Positions 35,830 to 44,169 of a stretch of 64,000 bases of DNA are shown one piece after another. Origin of the DNA: Chitinophagaceae bacterium (lineage in GTDB: Bacteria; Bacteroidota; Bacteroidia; Chitinophagales; Chitinophagaceae). The position numbers and the translations under genes were made by a program. The stretch spans positions 372,001-436,000 of the forward strand of contig JAMLHK010000002.1 in assembly GCA_023957155.1 (NCBI GenBank), read 5' to 3'. The notes below the pieces were generated by a model that had not been told where the DNA came from, made no database searches, and saw nothing but the letters and a program-made list of their open reading frames with translations. The first letter of the stretch is position 1. Each line of letters starts with the position of its first letter.

Positions 35830-35856
35830 AACGAAATAAACGAAATAAACGAAATA
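35830..35856 (-). promoter_or_regulatory. three tandem 9-bp iterons upstream of the TA operon
   Basis: AACGAAATA is repeated three times without a gap (35830-35838, 35839-35847, 35848-35856), ending 27 bp before the antitoxin start. Evenly spaced repeats at this place are typical of the site bound cooperatively by an autoregulating antitoxin; binding itself is inferred. Confidence 0.6.
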
Positions 35857-35997
35857 TTATTTTATTGAATAGCTGATATACTATTTGAAATACTGCCAAA
35901 TATCCTGATTATCAGCTTATTAAATAGATTGTTAATTTTCGGTAATGTGTTCCTGTTTGAAGTGGAGCAGCCTGGAAAACAAATGCCTGGACAAGAT

Positions 35998-36215
35998 AAC
36001 GGTACAGGTTGGCGATGTGGCGGAATTCCGTGATTCCTGCCCGTCCGGTCAGGCGGGCGTCTGCCCGTAACCGCTGCTAAATTTATAAATAAATGTTTAT
36101 TGTTTATTCTATGTCCGGCGTTATTCATCAGCTGGGACTGAAGCCGATTAGCGAAAAAGTTGAGGATATATCCGTCCAGCCGCCATATAGTCCAGCCGAA
36201 TGTTAGTGGCATGTG
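35998..36215. repeat. islet intergenic element E1
   Basis: Begins with AACGGTACAGGTTGGCGA (35998-36015), identical over 18 bp to the left arm of the element at 38177-38338. It contains GTCCGGTCAGGCGGGC-type short palindromes and a second imperfect inverted repeat (GGCGTTATTCATCAGCTG at about 36117 against CAGCCGAATGTTAGTGGC at about 36193). With 35857-35997 it makes up the 412-bp gap after the antitoxin; no gene is seen there. Confidence 0.55.
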
Positions 36216-36749
36216 CTATGTCTTTGGTCGTCTAAAGGCAATTTTGTTAACTAAAATTTCTCTGTCACTTTTAGTTTTTTCAAAAAAATATATTTTGTAT
36301 TTCAGTCTTGGATTTTCAATTTCTTTTGGTTCTTCATTAACAGTTGAAGTGTCTGTTGTTGTAACAGCTGAAGTGTCAAGGTCATTAACAATTTTGGGTG
36401 GAGTAAACCGCACCATTTGCATTGGGCAGTAGTCGCAATTGGTCAATGTCAATGAAGCAACAGTTTTGCCTTTATATGTTTCAAGTGTCCCACGATAAGA
36501 ATAAAAGCCACCATCAGATGCTGAAAATATTGTGTCTTTCTTAAAAATGGCAACAGGTGATTGTTCCAAAAACACACTGTCGCCCTTAAATGTCAGTTCG
36601 GAAAGATGATACCACTTATAGCGAGGTTTAGCAGGGTCGCCATAACCCTGCATTGGTATAAGTCCAACAAATGTTCCTTTTGGTTTAAACTGTCCAAAAG
36701 CCTGTGTCAAAATGAAAGAAATAAATATTGTCAGAATAAGTTTTGCCAT
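36216..36749 (-). CDS. secreted protein of unknown function
   Basis: 177 residues with a clear signal peptide (KLILTIFISFILTQAFGQ). The mature part is mixed beta, with a C-x-x-C pair (TNCDYCPMQM) and a Thr/Ser-rich linker (DTSAVTTTDTSTVNEEP) before a short basic C-terminus. No family recognised. AT-rich and flanked by inverted-repeat elements on both sides. Confidence 0.6.
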   Translation of the reverse strand: MAKLILTIFISFILTQAFGQFKPKGTFVGLIPMQGYGDPAKPRYKWYHLSELTFKGDSVFLEQSPVAIFKKDTIFSASDGGFYSYRGTLETYKGKTVASLTLTNCDYCPMQMVRFTPPKIVNDLDTSAVTTTDTSTVNEEPKEIENPRLKYKIYFFEKTKSDREILVNKIAFRRPKT

Positions 36750-36814
36750 ATTAGGGTGTGTCAGAACGTATTGCCACCAGCATGTGCATTTGTGTGACGG
36801 ATAGCACCACTTCG

Positions 36815-36999
36815 AACAGGTATTGCCGATGGTTGGGAATTTGAAATCCGTCCGCCGTAATCGCTGCCTGGCTTTTTGATAAAGATAAATATTTAGTACT
36901 AAAGTTTGGTTCTATTCGTCAAGCTGAACCCGCAGTACAATAGAATTACCGCTGCCGATTGCTCCAATGTCCAGCCTAACTATTGGCAATACCCGTGTT
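36815..36999. repeat. islet intergenic element E2 with imperfect terminal inverted repeats
   Basis: The left arm AACAGGTATTGCCGATGGTTGGG (36815-36837) and the reverse complement of the right arm (36975-36999) agree at most positions, with two extra bases and three transitions. The 137-bp centre has no gene. It lies between two minus-strand orphan genes. Confidence 0.55.
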
Positions 37000-37024
37000 G
37001 TGGGCAGTTTGAGCTACCTGTCGC

Positions 37025-38140
37025 CTAAAGAAAGTCAAAGGATGATTTTAAAGAGTTGAACTTACTTGTCAAGTTGTATCGAGTACCTACTTGTATTAAA
37101 TAAGATTTTTTGTTCTTCAAAAACATTATTGCTTTAGTAGGTAAACCCATTTGGTCAAATGAATATTCTAAAGCTGTTACACCTTTGTAAATGGAATACT
37201 TATAAGTTATTCCGTTGGCTCCTAACTGGCTTGCATATTCTTCAAGATACTTTTTTTCAAAATAGGCATAACTGCTTGGAGATATTTTTGCATAACTGTC
37301 ACCTTCATCGTAAATGTTGATGTTATTTATAACGCCATACTCTGGGTTATCTTCATTTTCTGGACATATGTATGCTCCAATTACTGATTTATTTTGCCCT
37401 TTCATCATTTGGATAAAAGTTGAGTTAACTTTTAAAGTACAAGGACATTTCACTTTGAAACCTGCATTTCTAAAGATTTGGTAGTTGTCCGAGGCATTAG
37501 TTATCAAGTTTTCTTTATTTATGCCTAACCTTTTTATGAGTAACTGAAAATTTGACACCGGTTTATACGGAATATTAATAAATTCAAGAATAGAGGCATA
37601 CTTTGACCTGTCTAATGTTTGACCTTTTCCATTTACAAGTTTATGCTCATTCGTAATTCGCTTAAATTCTTTAGTATAATATTCGGATATCGTTTCGACT
37701 AAATGGTCGTCTGCGGTATATGCATCGGCCTCAATTCTAAAACAAAATGTATTCCCATTCTGATCAAAGTAATGCTCAAACGATATTTCTGAATCTCCAC
37801 CCCTCACAGGAATTTCAAATATGGCTACAACTTTTCCCACATTATCCGTTATCACTTTATAGATTGACTCAGCATAATTGCCGTCATCTTTAAATTCCGA
37901 TTCATAATTTCCCCAAAAAGTTTCTAAACTTTCAATTTTTTGTACTGTGCTATTTTTGGAAAACTTGACATAAACTGTTGTTTTTCCCGGATCCTGTTCA
38001 ACATACTTACTAATTAAAAGTCTTTGCTTTTGCAAAGCCGCACCATCCCAAACAGTAATATCAGGTATTTGATTTGAGATTTGTGCCTCAGATAGTTTAT
38101 TGGAAAGAGAGAAGATGATTATTAATAATATAAATCTCAT
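37025..38140 (-). CDS. secreted protein of unknown function
   Basis: 371 residues with an N-terminal signal peptide (FILLIIIFSLSNKLSEAQ). The mature chain is AT-rich in coding, with mixed alpha/beta composition, one Cys pair in KVKCPCTLKV and a C-terminal stretch (YSFDQMGLPTKAIMFLKNKKSYLIQVGT) that resembles the beta-sheet of small secreted domains. No catalytic motif or known family seen. Confidence 0.6.
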   Translation of the reverse strand: MRFILLIIIFSLSNKLSEAQISNQIPDITVWDGAALQKQRLLISKYVEQDPGKTTVYVKFSKNSTVQKIESLETFWGNYESEFKDDGNYAESIYKVITDNVGKVVAIFEIPVRGGDSEISFEHYFDQNGNTFCFRIEADAYTADDHLVETISEYYTKEFKRITNEHKLVNGKGQTLDRSKYASILEFINIPYKPVSNFQLLIKRLGINKENLITNASDNYQIFRNAGFKVKCPCTLKVNSTFIQMMKGQNKSVIGAYICPENEDNPEYGVINNINIYDEGDSYAKISPSSYAYFEKKYLEEYASQLGANGITYKYSIYKGVTALEYSFDQMGLPTKAIMFLKNKKSYLIQVGTRYNLTSKFNSLKSSFDFL

Positions 38141-38176
38141 GGTTTCTACTTATCGATTTGATGGTCAATAAAGTTA

Positions 38177-38338
38177 CACACAACGGTACAGGTTGGCGAA
38201 GTGCGAATAATAGTGTTCCGTCCCGCCCGGCTATCGAAGCTGATTTTTAGCTAAAGTACAAGTTATAGATTGTTGCCGATTGCGTTCGGTCAGCCGGAAC
38301 AAAAGCTATAACAAAGAGCCAACCTGTACTGTTGTGTG
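38177..38338. repeat. 162-bp islet element E3 with 21-bp terminal inverted repeats
   Basis: CACACAACGGTACAGGTTGGC (38177-38197, 21 bases) and the segment 38318-38338 are inverted repeats with 20/21 identity. Eighteen bases of the left arm (38182-38199) recur exactly at 35998-36015. It resembles a miniature mobile element or a recombination site; no transposase is seen in the window. Confidence 0.7.
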
Positions 38339-38346
38339 CAGCCATA

Positions 38347-38673
38347 CTATTCTGATGCTTGTCCGGTACTAGTGTTCCCAAACCCCTTCCCTAACAAATA
38401 CCCAATAATTAATGTGACAGCAGGCAAACCTTGTTCAGTCGTAATTACTTTTTCGCAAATCAATGCAATGATTGCCGTCACTATAAATATTCCAACTAAA
38501 TACTTTGCCATCAAATAGCATGCTTCAAGAACCATAGCAGCCATTTTATGTGGTTGTCCAGAACCAGGAAATATTGTCTTTCTAGAAATACAAAGTGTGT
38601 AAAGTCCATACGCAAAGATCAGAATTGTTGATACTCCGGATAAAATAAGAGTCACCATTGTGCTTGTCTGCAT
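38347..38673 (-). CDS. small membrane protein, unknown
   Basis: 108 residues from the ATG at 38673. Two to three hydrophobic helices (MVTLILSGVSTILIFAYGLY; YLVGIFIVTAIIALIC; LPAVTLIIGYLLGKGFG). Its stop is 9 bp from the E3 inverted-repeat element. No family recognised. Confidence 0.55.
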   Translation of the reverse strand: MQTSTMVTLILSGVSTILIFAYGLYTLCISRKTIFPGSGQPHKMAAMVLEACYLMAKYLVGIFIVTAIIALICEKVITTEQGLPAVTLIIGYLLGKGFGNTSTGQASE

Positions 38674-38821
38674 AAACAATTTATTTGAGTCATCTAATTT
38701 ATGATGAGTGAATATTTAGTAAAGAATTTATTTTGCGTCATATTACAGACCTTATTTTGAGCCCTTTTTGTGATTTAGGATAGGTTGTACAGTCAAGTTG
38801 GTTGCACACAACTTCATCTGA

Positions 38822-39388
38822 CTACCGGGCATATTCACCGGTCCATTCCCCGTCTTTAGTGAATATATTTACCCCGCTGTCCGAATCGGTACAGGCAAAC
38901 CCACCCGTCCATTCATCGTTCAGGTTAAAACAATTATAGGTTTTATTGTCTGTCTGCACCATGTACCCGGTCCATTTGCCTTTAAGATCAAAACATAACA
39001 TAACCAACTGGTCTCCGCGAACATAATACCCCTGGTGATTACCCTCTTTATCAAACAGATAATATCCCGTCCAGTTCCCGTTCACCAGCGGGTTCAGGCT
39101 CAGGGAAACCAGCGGGTTCAGCAACTGGTTATAGTGCGGGTTGACCTTTGTATTCAGCTTGGGATTGATCAGCGCATTGCTTCCGGGGTTGATAGCAGCA
39201 TTGGAATAAGGGTTCAGGTGCCAGTTAAACAGCGGATTGATTTTAAGATTTTTTTCGGGGCTGATCCGTTCGTTGGAGTATGGCGACAGGGTATGGTTCA
39301 TCTGGGGGTTCCTGTTAATCGGGATCTGTCCATACGTGATCAGGGAAAGGATAGCGAAGAAAAAAAGTAAAATCAGCTTCATACGCAT
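38822..39388 (-). CDS. secreted protein with ten proline octads and WTG repeats
   Basis: 188 residues with a signal peptide (LILLFFFAILSLITYGQ). Residues 27-102 are ten tandem octapeptides of form [ILV]-[NS]-P-x-x-N-x-x; the prolines are at 28, 36, 44, 52, 60, 68, 76, 84, 92 and 100, exactly eight apart. The second half has W-T-G at 106, 139, 160 and 182, with a degenerate copy at about 118, giving repeats of 21-22 residues. No family recognised. The octads suggest a solenoid or extended stalk and the WTG part a ligand-binding or beta-repeat domain (inference). Confidence 0.75.
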   Translation of the reverse strand: MRMKLILLFFFAILSLITYGQIPINRNPQMNHTLSPYSNERISPEKNLKINPLFNWHLNPYSNAAINPGSNALINPKLNTKVNPHYNQLLNPLVSLSLNPLVNGNWTGYYLFDKEGNHQGYYVRGDQLVMLCFDLKGKWTGYMVQTDNKTYNCFNLNDEWTGGFACTDSDSGVNIFTKDGEWTGEYAR

Positions 39389-39547
39389 TGCTTTAAGTTT
39401 ACCAGATATAGTTAAGGATACCGAATGGGCAATAAAGGTTGCAGGAAATATTGGAAAACTTAAATATAGCCAGGAATGACATGGTTATCAAGTCATTCCC
39501 GGCAGCTATTGTGCTATTTTAGCAAAGGATATTAAACAGAGGCAGAT

Positions 39548-40477
39548 TTACAGGGTGTTTAAAACACTGTTCATGCTCCTGACAGCTTCGGCAGATTTGC
39601 TGAACAGGGCTTTTTCTTCCTCATTCAGGTTGTAATCAATGATCTTTTCCCAGCCTTTTTTTCCTATGATCACGGGAACGCCGAGACAAATATCTTTTTG
39701 CCCGTATTCTCCCTCCAGGTAAACAGAGCTGGGGATCAACCGCTTTTCATCCCGCAGAATTGCTTTTACCATATCTGCACCGGAAGCTCCGGGGGCATAC
39801 CAGGCTGAAGTGCCGATGAGCCGGGTTAAGGTTGCTCCTCCTACCATGGTGTCGGCAGCTACTTTATTTAGCGTTTCTGCACTGGCATACGCACTTACCG
39901 GGGTACCCTGATAGGTGGCCAGGCGAGTAAGCGGTATCATTGTTGTATCGCCATGCCCCCCAATAACGATTCCCTGTATATCATTCGGTGACGCAGCCAA
40001 TGCCTGGCTCAGGTAATACTTAAACCTCGAACTGTCTAATATGCCACCTAAGCCGATGATCTGGTTTTTAGGTACCCCGCTTGACCTTAATGCTAAATAA
40101 GTCATTGTATCCATTGGGTTACTGATGATTATGATCACGGTATTGGGCGAATGTTCAAGAATATTCTGGGTAACGGTTTTTACAATACCGGCATTAATGC
40201 CAATCAGTTCCTCACGGGTCATACCCGGTTTGCGCGGAATGCCTGACGTTACCACCACCACATCACTCCCTTTGGTTTTTGCATAGTCATTCGTGCTTCC
40301 GGTAATTTTAGTTTCGAACTTTAATAATGCGGCAGTCTGCATCATATCCATCGCCTTGCCTTCCGCCAGTCCCTCTTTAATATCCAGCAGCACCAGTTCT
40401 TCGCATAGGGCTGCCCGGGCAATATTATCAGCACAGGTTGCACCAACAGATCCGGCGCCTACAACAGTTACTTTCAT
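39548..40477 (-). CDS. mdh: malate dehydrogenase
   Basis: 309 residues of the LDH-like MDH type, oxidising malate to oxaloacetate with NAD in the TCA cycle. The Rossmann motif is VVGAGSVGATCADNIA. The Asp in LLDIKEG sets NAD preference, TSGIPRKPGMTREELI carries the substrate-binding Arg, ISNPMDTMTYLA follows, and the catalytic His is in GGHGDTTMIPLTR. A single gene, marking return to core sequence after the islet. Confidence 0.95.
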   Translation of the reverse strand: MKVTVVGAGSVGATCADNIARAALCEELVLLDIKEGLAEGKAMDMMQTAALLKFETKITGSTNDYAKTKGSDVVVVTSGIPRKPGMTREELIGINAGIVKTVTQNILEHSPNTVIIIISNPMDTMTYLALRSSGVPKNQIIGLGGILDSSRFKYYLSQALAASPNDIQGIVIGGHGDTTMIPLTRLATYQGTPVSAYASAETLNKVAADTMVGGATLTRLIGTSAWYAPGASGADMVKAILRDEKRLIPSSVYLEGEYGQKDICLGVPVIIGKKGWEKIIDYNLNEEEKALFSKSAEAVRSMNSVLNTL

Positions 40478-40633
40478 TAGAGAATATAATTTATTAAGTG
40501 AAGAATATTATATGGCAAAGTAATGACATTTACCCGAATGTTAAACGGGGTACAGCTCAAATTTTCGCAGCGGATGATATGAGTAACGGCGCAAGCCGCT
40601 ATCCTGCTGCGCCTCCGGGCGCAGGAAAATACA

Positions 40634-41134
40634 TTACAAATAGGTAAGCAGGTCTTCCCATTTTGTGGCACCCTCAAACGTTTTAAGCAGCTTGTAATTC
40701 TTATCGTAAATAGCCAAATAAGGGAGATAACGTACTTTGAAGTAATTACTGAAGAAGAATTTGGGATCACGTCCCACCGTAATATTTTTAAACTTATCCA
40801 GTTCATAGTGTGTATAAAACTCCTTCATCTTTTGAAAAGGCATAGACGTTACCATTACCACCTGCGTGCCGCGGAAATGACGGATATTCTTTTTTATGAT
40901 CTCGGTCTCATGTTTACAATGTTCACAGTCGGGGCTAAACAGCATGATGAGCGTTTTCTTCTTTTTGGGGAGATCATTCTTGGTATACCAGGTGCTGCTG
41001 TCGGTAAGTAAGATGGAAAACTGGGGTAAAGGAAATTGCGCATACAGCGGTGTTGCTTTCGTGGTATCATGCTGTGCAAAGCCCTGGTGTATGCTTACGG
41101 AGAGCAAGAAAAGAACGAAGAGATATTTCATCAT
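40634..41134 (-). CDS. periplasmic thioredoxin-fold protein (redoxin/TlpA-like)
   Basis: 166 residues: signal peptide (KYLFVLFLLSVSIHQGFAQ), then a thioredoxin fold with the active-site pair in FSPDCEHCKHETEI and the cis-Pro loop near VRYLPYLAIYD. It probably reduces or carries electrons to disulfides of exported proteins. It is divergent from the two DUF1573 genes and has its own promoter. Confidence 0.82.
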   Translation of the reverse strand: MMKYLFVLFLLSVSIHQGFAQHDTTKATPLYAQFPLPQFSILLTDSSTWYTKNDLPKKKKTLIMLFSPDCEHCKHETEIIKKNIRHFRGTQVVMVTSMPFQKMKEFYTHYELDKFKNITVGRDPKFFFSNYFKVRYLPYLAIYDKNYKLLKTFEGATKWEDLLTYL

Positions 41135-41147
41135 GGTTCAGTTTGAG

Positions 41148-41177
41148 CAAAAATAAGAACCTAATGATAAAACACAA
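41148..41177 (-). promoter_or_regulatory. promoter of the thioredoxin-fold gene
   Basis: On the minus strand TTG (41175-41177) and TATTTTTG (41148-41155) are 19 nt apart. This is a full match to the Bacteroidota consensus, 13 bp before the start codon. Confidence 0.65.
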
Positions 41178-41244
41178 GTTAATTAGCAGCTTGTTAAAAA
41201 TTAGGGAAAACATTACAATTTTAACGTTCCTGCCCAACAATATG

Positions 41245-41252
41245 TAAGTTTG
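41245..41252 (+). promoter_or_regulatory. -7 box of the DUF1573 gene pair
   Basis: TAAGTTTG followed by CA, 26 bp before the start at 41279; matches TAnnTTTG. No clear TTG upstream. Confidence 0.55.
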
Positions 41253-41278
41253 CACAAGCGTTGTAGCAGGCACGGAAA

Positions 41279-41743
41279 ATGAACAGCATGACGATAAGAA
41301 CATTATACATCCTGGTATTATTTTTAGGTTTAAGCTCCCTGGGACAGGCGCAGCAAAACAATGCTGCACCCGTAGCGAAAGAGGTATTAGAGCTTAAAGA
41401 AATACGGTACGACTTCGGAAAGATCCCGCAGGGGAAGCCCGTTACGCATATTTTTGAAGTAGTGAACACCGGGAAAGAGCCGCTGCAAATCGAAAATGTC
41501 CAGGCATCCTGCGGATGTACAACTCCCGAATGGACACATGATCCGATTGCCCCGGGAGCAACAAAAAAAATCAGGGTGGGATATAACGCAGCTGCTAAAG
41601 GCCCCTTTGAAAAGGCAATAACCATTTTCTACGATTCAGGAAAAACAAAGTTGTTGTATATTAAAGGAGAAGTTTGGGAAGCACCCGCAGACCCGGCTCC
41701 CGCTAATGCAAGCATCCAGTTATTAAAAAATATAAACCATTAA
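41279..41743 (+). CDS. DUF1573 secreted protein, first of a tandem pair
   Basis: 154 residues with a signal peptide (LYILVLFLGLSSLGQAQQ). The mature part is one DUF1573 immunoglobulin-like domain: YDFGKIPQGKPVTHIFEVVN, ASCGCTTPEW and VGYNAAAKGPFEKAITIF. Function unknown; the conserved CGC may bind metal or form a disulfide. It is separated by 2 bp from its paralog downstream. Confidence 0.85.
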   Translation: MNSMTIRTLYILVLFLGLSSLGQAQQNNAAPVAKEVLELKEIRYDFGKIPQGKPVTHIFEVVNTGKEPLQIENVQASCGCTTPEWTHDPIAPGATKKIRVGYNAAAKGPFEKAITIFYDSGKTKLLYIKGEVWEAPADPAPANASIQLLKNINH

Positions 41744-41745
41744 AT

Positions 41746-42195
41746 ATGAAGAAGATCCTATTTACGCTGGCAACATTTGCCATTACTGCCTGGGCTGTGG
41801 CACAAAAAACAGAAGGAGTGGTTAAAGCAGAAGATTTAGTAAGCTTTAAGGAAAAGAAGCACGACTTTGGTAAAATTAAACAGGGTACCCCGGTTACTTA
41901 TGATTTTACCTTTCAAAATATCAGTAATAAGCCTGTCGTAATTGAGAATGCCTGGGCTTCATGCGGTTGTACTACACCTACCAAGCCAGAGCAGCCTGTT
42001 GCCAAAGGTAAAAGCAATGTTATTAAAGCGGGCTTTAATGCCGCCGCCGCCGGACCTTTTGATAAGACGGTATACGTAAAAGTTCAGGGGATTGATATTC
42101 CGCTTGAATTACGGATTACCGGAGATGTGCTGAATGCCGAATCTTACGGTAAATATGAGTCGGAACAGAAAAAGAATAAAGGCGGAAGTAAATAA
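41746..42195 (+). CDS. DUF1573 secreted protein, second of a tandem pair
   Basis: 149 residues, signal peptide (LFTLATFAITAWAVAQ) and a DUF1573 domain with the same landmarks as its neighbour (HDFGKIKQGTPVTYDFTFQN, ASCGCTTPTK, AGFNAAAAGPFDKTVYVK). The tail is lysine-rich. A tandem duplication is evident. A strong terminator follows. Confidence 0.87.
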   Translation: MKKILFTLATFAITAWAVAQKTEGVVKAEDLVSFKEKKHDFGKIKQGTPVTYDFTFQNISNKPVVIENAWASCGCTTPTKPEQPVAKGKSNVIKAGFNAAAAGPFDKTVYVKVQGIDIPLELRITGDVLNAESYGKYESEQKKNKGGSK

Positions 42196-42219
42196 CTGTC
42201 ATCCTCCCCCGTTATTTTT

Positions 42220-42249
42220 CCCCGTTGTATAACAACGGGGATTTTTTTT
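42220..42249 (+). terminator. intrinsic terminator of the DUF1573 operon
   Basis: CCCCGTTG-TATAA-CAACGGGG (42220-42240) is a perfect 8-bp stem followed by A and eight T residues. Confidence 0.92.
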
Positions 42250-42361
42250 GCCTGTTACCGCTAAAAAACATTTGGTTAACAATCTGCGCGTAAACCCAGA
42301 TGGTAACTGCCTGTCTGTTGAAGTGTACACATAAATTTAAAACACGTAAAAAACTACAGTT

Positions 42362-42865
42362 ATGAAAAAGATAGGTTTAACAATAACGATGGCTGTGCTG
42401 ATCTGCACGGTTTCTTTTGCCGGTAATATCACGCATAAATCAAACAAACAAAAAACGTCTTTTATGGCAGTACAGAATTTCCGGTTATACTTTCCGGGTG
42501 TAAAAGACGAAACTTGGAGCAGGGATCAGCAATACAGTGAAGCCGTTTTTACGCAGAACGGAACGCTTATACATGCTTTCTTCGATTGGAATGGTGAGCT
42601 GGCAGGTACTACGCACGATTTCAATTATAGTGATTTGCCTTCATCTGCCCGCAAAACTATTGCTAAGGAGTATAAGGACTATACCATTGAAAGAACCATT
42701 GTCTATAACGACCAGGAAGATAATCTGAACGATTTGTTTCCGATGGTACCTTATCAAAGCAGCGTGAATTATTTTGTATTATTAAAAAAGAACGACCGCT
42801 CTGAACCTGTTATATTACAGGTATCACCCGATGGGAATGTATCTTTCTTCGAAACCATGCGGTAA
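42362..42865 (+). CDS. secreted PepSY-like/BLIP-like small protein
   Basis: 167 residues with a signal peptide (GLTITMAVLICTVSFAGN). The mature part (NFRLYFPGVKDETWSRDQ, then DLPSSARKTIAKEYKDYTIERTIVY) has the helix-plus-sheet pattern of PepSY-like proteins that are widespread in Bacteroidota periplasms. No precise function. It stands alone after the terminator at 42220-42249. Confidence 0.65.
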   Translation: MKKIGLTITMAVLICTVSFAGNITHKSNKQKTSFMAVQNFRLYFPGVKDETWSRDQQYSEAVFTQNGTLIHAFFDWNGELAGTTHDFNYSDLPSSARKTIAKEYKDYTIERTIVYNDQEDNLNDLFPMVPYQSSVNYFVLLKKNDRSEPVILQVSPDGNVSFFETMR

Positions 42866-42926
42866 ATGCTGCAGGGTAGAAAAAGCTGCTAAACAAGCTG
42901 GTGCTATGTATCTGCGCCGGCTTATT

Positions 42927-44144
42927 TTACTTTCCAATTTTAGCGATGCCGGCCAACAGCGTGGTACCCAGACCTAAAAGGGCAATCAGGGTAAAAGACC
43001 ACCTTAAGCTAAATGCCTGCGCTATTAGCCCGACAGCCGGAGGACCAAACAAAAATCCCAGGTAGCCGATAGTAGAAACGGTTGCCAGCGCCACGCCCGA
43101 AGCTACTTTACCGGAGCGCCCGGCGGCGCTGTACACCATGGGCACTACAGTAGAAACCCCCATACCCGTGATCAGGAAGCCTATAGTGGCAAATACTATA
43201 TAGGGCAGGGCTACCGCCAGCATTAACCCGGTGGCAATCAGCAAGCCGCTTATCCTGATTAAATTTTTCCTGCCCAACTTTTCGGCGAGTCGGTCGCCGC
43301 CAAATCTGCCTCCGGCCATAGTAGTCATAAATGCTGCATAACCCAAGGTTGTCAGCGAGGGGGGTGCCTGGACTTCTTTAACGAAATAAATGCTGCTCCA
43401 GTCGAACATGGTGCCTTCACATACCATACAGCAAAAAGCAATTAACCCCAGCTTTAACAGAGTATGATCCGGTTTTGCAAAAAGCGGAACACTGCCACCG
43501 CCACGGGTATCCTTTTCCGGCAGGTATTGATATACCAGTAAAACGATAGTCCATATTAAAGCGGTAACCAGACAAAAGTGAATAAAGGGGGAAACTGAAA
43601 AATATAACATGAGTATGCCGATGGCTGCACCGCTGAATCCGGCTAAACTCCATACTCCATGAAAAGAAGCCATTATGGATCTGCCATATCTATCTTCCAC
43701 ATTTACTCCCTGGGTGTTCATGGAAATATTAAGCAGATTACCGGCAAAACCAAAAAGGAATAAAATAGCAGACAACTGCCATACTATGGAAACGATACCC
43801 AAAAAGGGAAGTAAAACAGCATACAACAGGCAGGCAATAATAGCCGTTTGCCGGCTTCCATAACGTGCAACTACAAATCCGGAAACCGGCAGGCTCAGCA
43901 TGAGTCCTACCGGCAACGCAAGCAGGGTTATACCCAGTTCGGCCTCATTGAGTTGTAATTTTTGCTGAATAGCGGGAATACGCGATGCCCAGCTTGAAAA
44001 ACAGAATCCCGCAGAAAAAAACAATGCGCTAACGGCGATCCGTGCAGCCCGGGCAGGAGATTGCACTTCTAAAGATGAAAGCATAGTAGAATGCGAAGGT
44101 AGGATTTGAGCTGTAAATGTTTTTTCCGGATTATTATTTTTCAT
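42927..44144 (-). CDS. MFS transporter (YbjJ-like)
   Basis: 405 residues, about 12 helices (ALFFSAGFCFSSWASRIPAIQ at helix 1; SLPVSGFVVARYGSRQTAI at the loop 2-3 signature). The ATG at 44144 is preferred; the frame is open 31 codons further but the extension is not membrane-like and would run into the divergent gene. Helices 10-11 carry GMGVSTVVPMVYSAAGRSGKVASG. Substrate unknown. Confidence 0.83.
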   Translation of the reverse strand: MKNNNPEKTFTAQILPSHSTMLSSLEVQSPARAARIAVSALFFSAGFCFSSWASRIPAIQQKLQLNEAELGITLLALPVGLMLSLPVSGFVVARYGSRQTAIIACLLYAVLLPFLGIVSIVWQLSAILFLFGFAGNLLNISMNTQGVNVEDRYGRSIMASFHGVWSLAGFSGAAIGILMLYFSVSPFIHFCLVTALIWTIVLLVYQYLPEKDTRGGGSVPLFAKPDHTLLKLGLIAFCCMVCEGTMFDWSSIYFVKEVQAPPSLTTLGYAAFMTTMAGGRFGGDRLAEKLGRKNLIRISGLLIATGLMLAVALPYIVFATIGFLITGMGVSTVVPMVYSAAGRSGKVASGVALATVSTIGYLGFLFGPPAVGLIAQAFSLRWSFTLIALLGLGTTLLAGIAKIGK

Positions 44145-44169
44145 TAAATTGTATTCCAAACACCGAATA

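Noticed and set aside
35862..36212. A 116-codon minus-strand frame across the gap after the antitoxin
   Set aside because: It runs through the palindromic element, its composition is not protein-like and no start signal is evident.
34444..38346. Integron-like attC sites in the islet (GTTAGGT, GCCTAAC and similar cores occur near the inverted repeats)
   Set aside because: The core boxes are in the wrong order relative to the arms (GTT outside left, AAC outside right), spacing varies, and no integrase gene is present in the window; kept only as a possibility under the islet finding.
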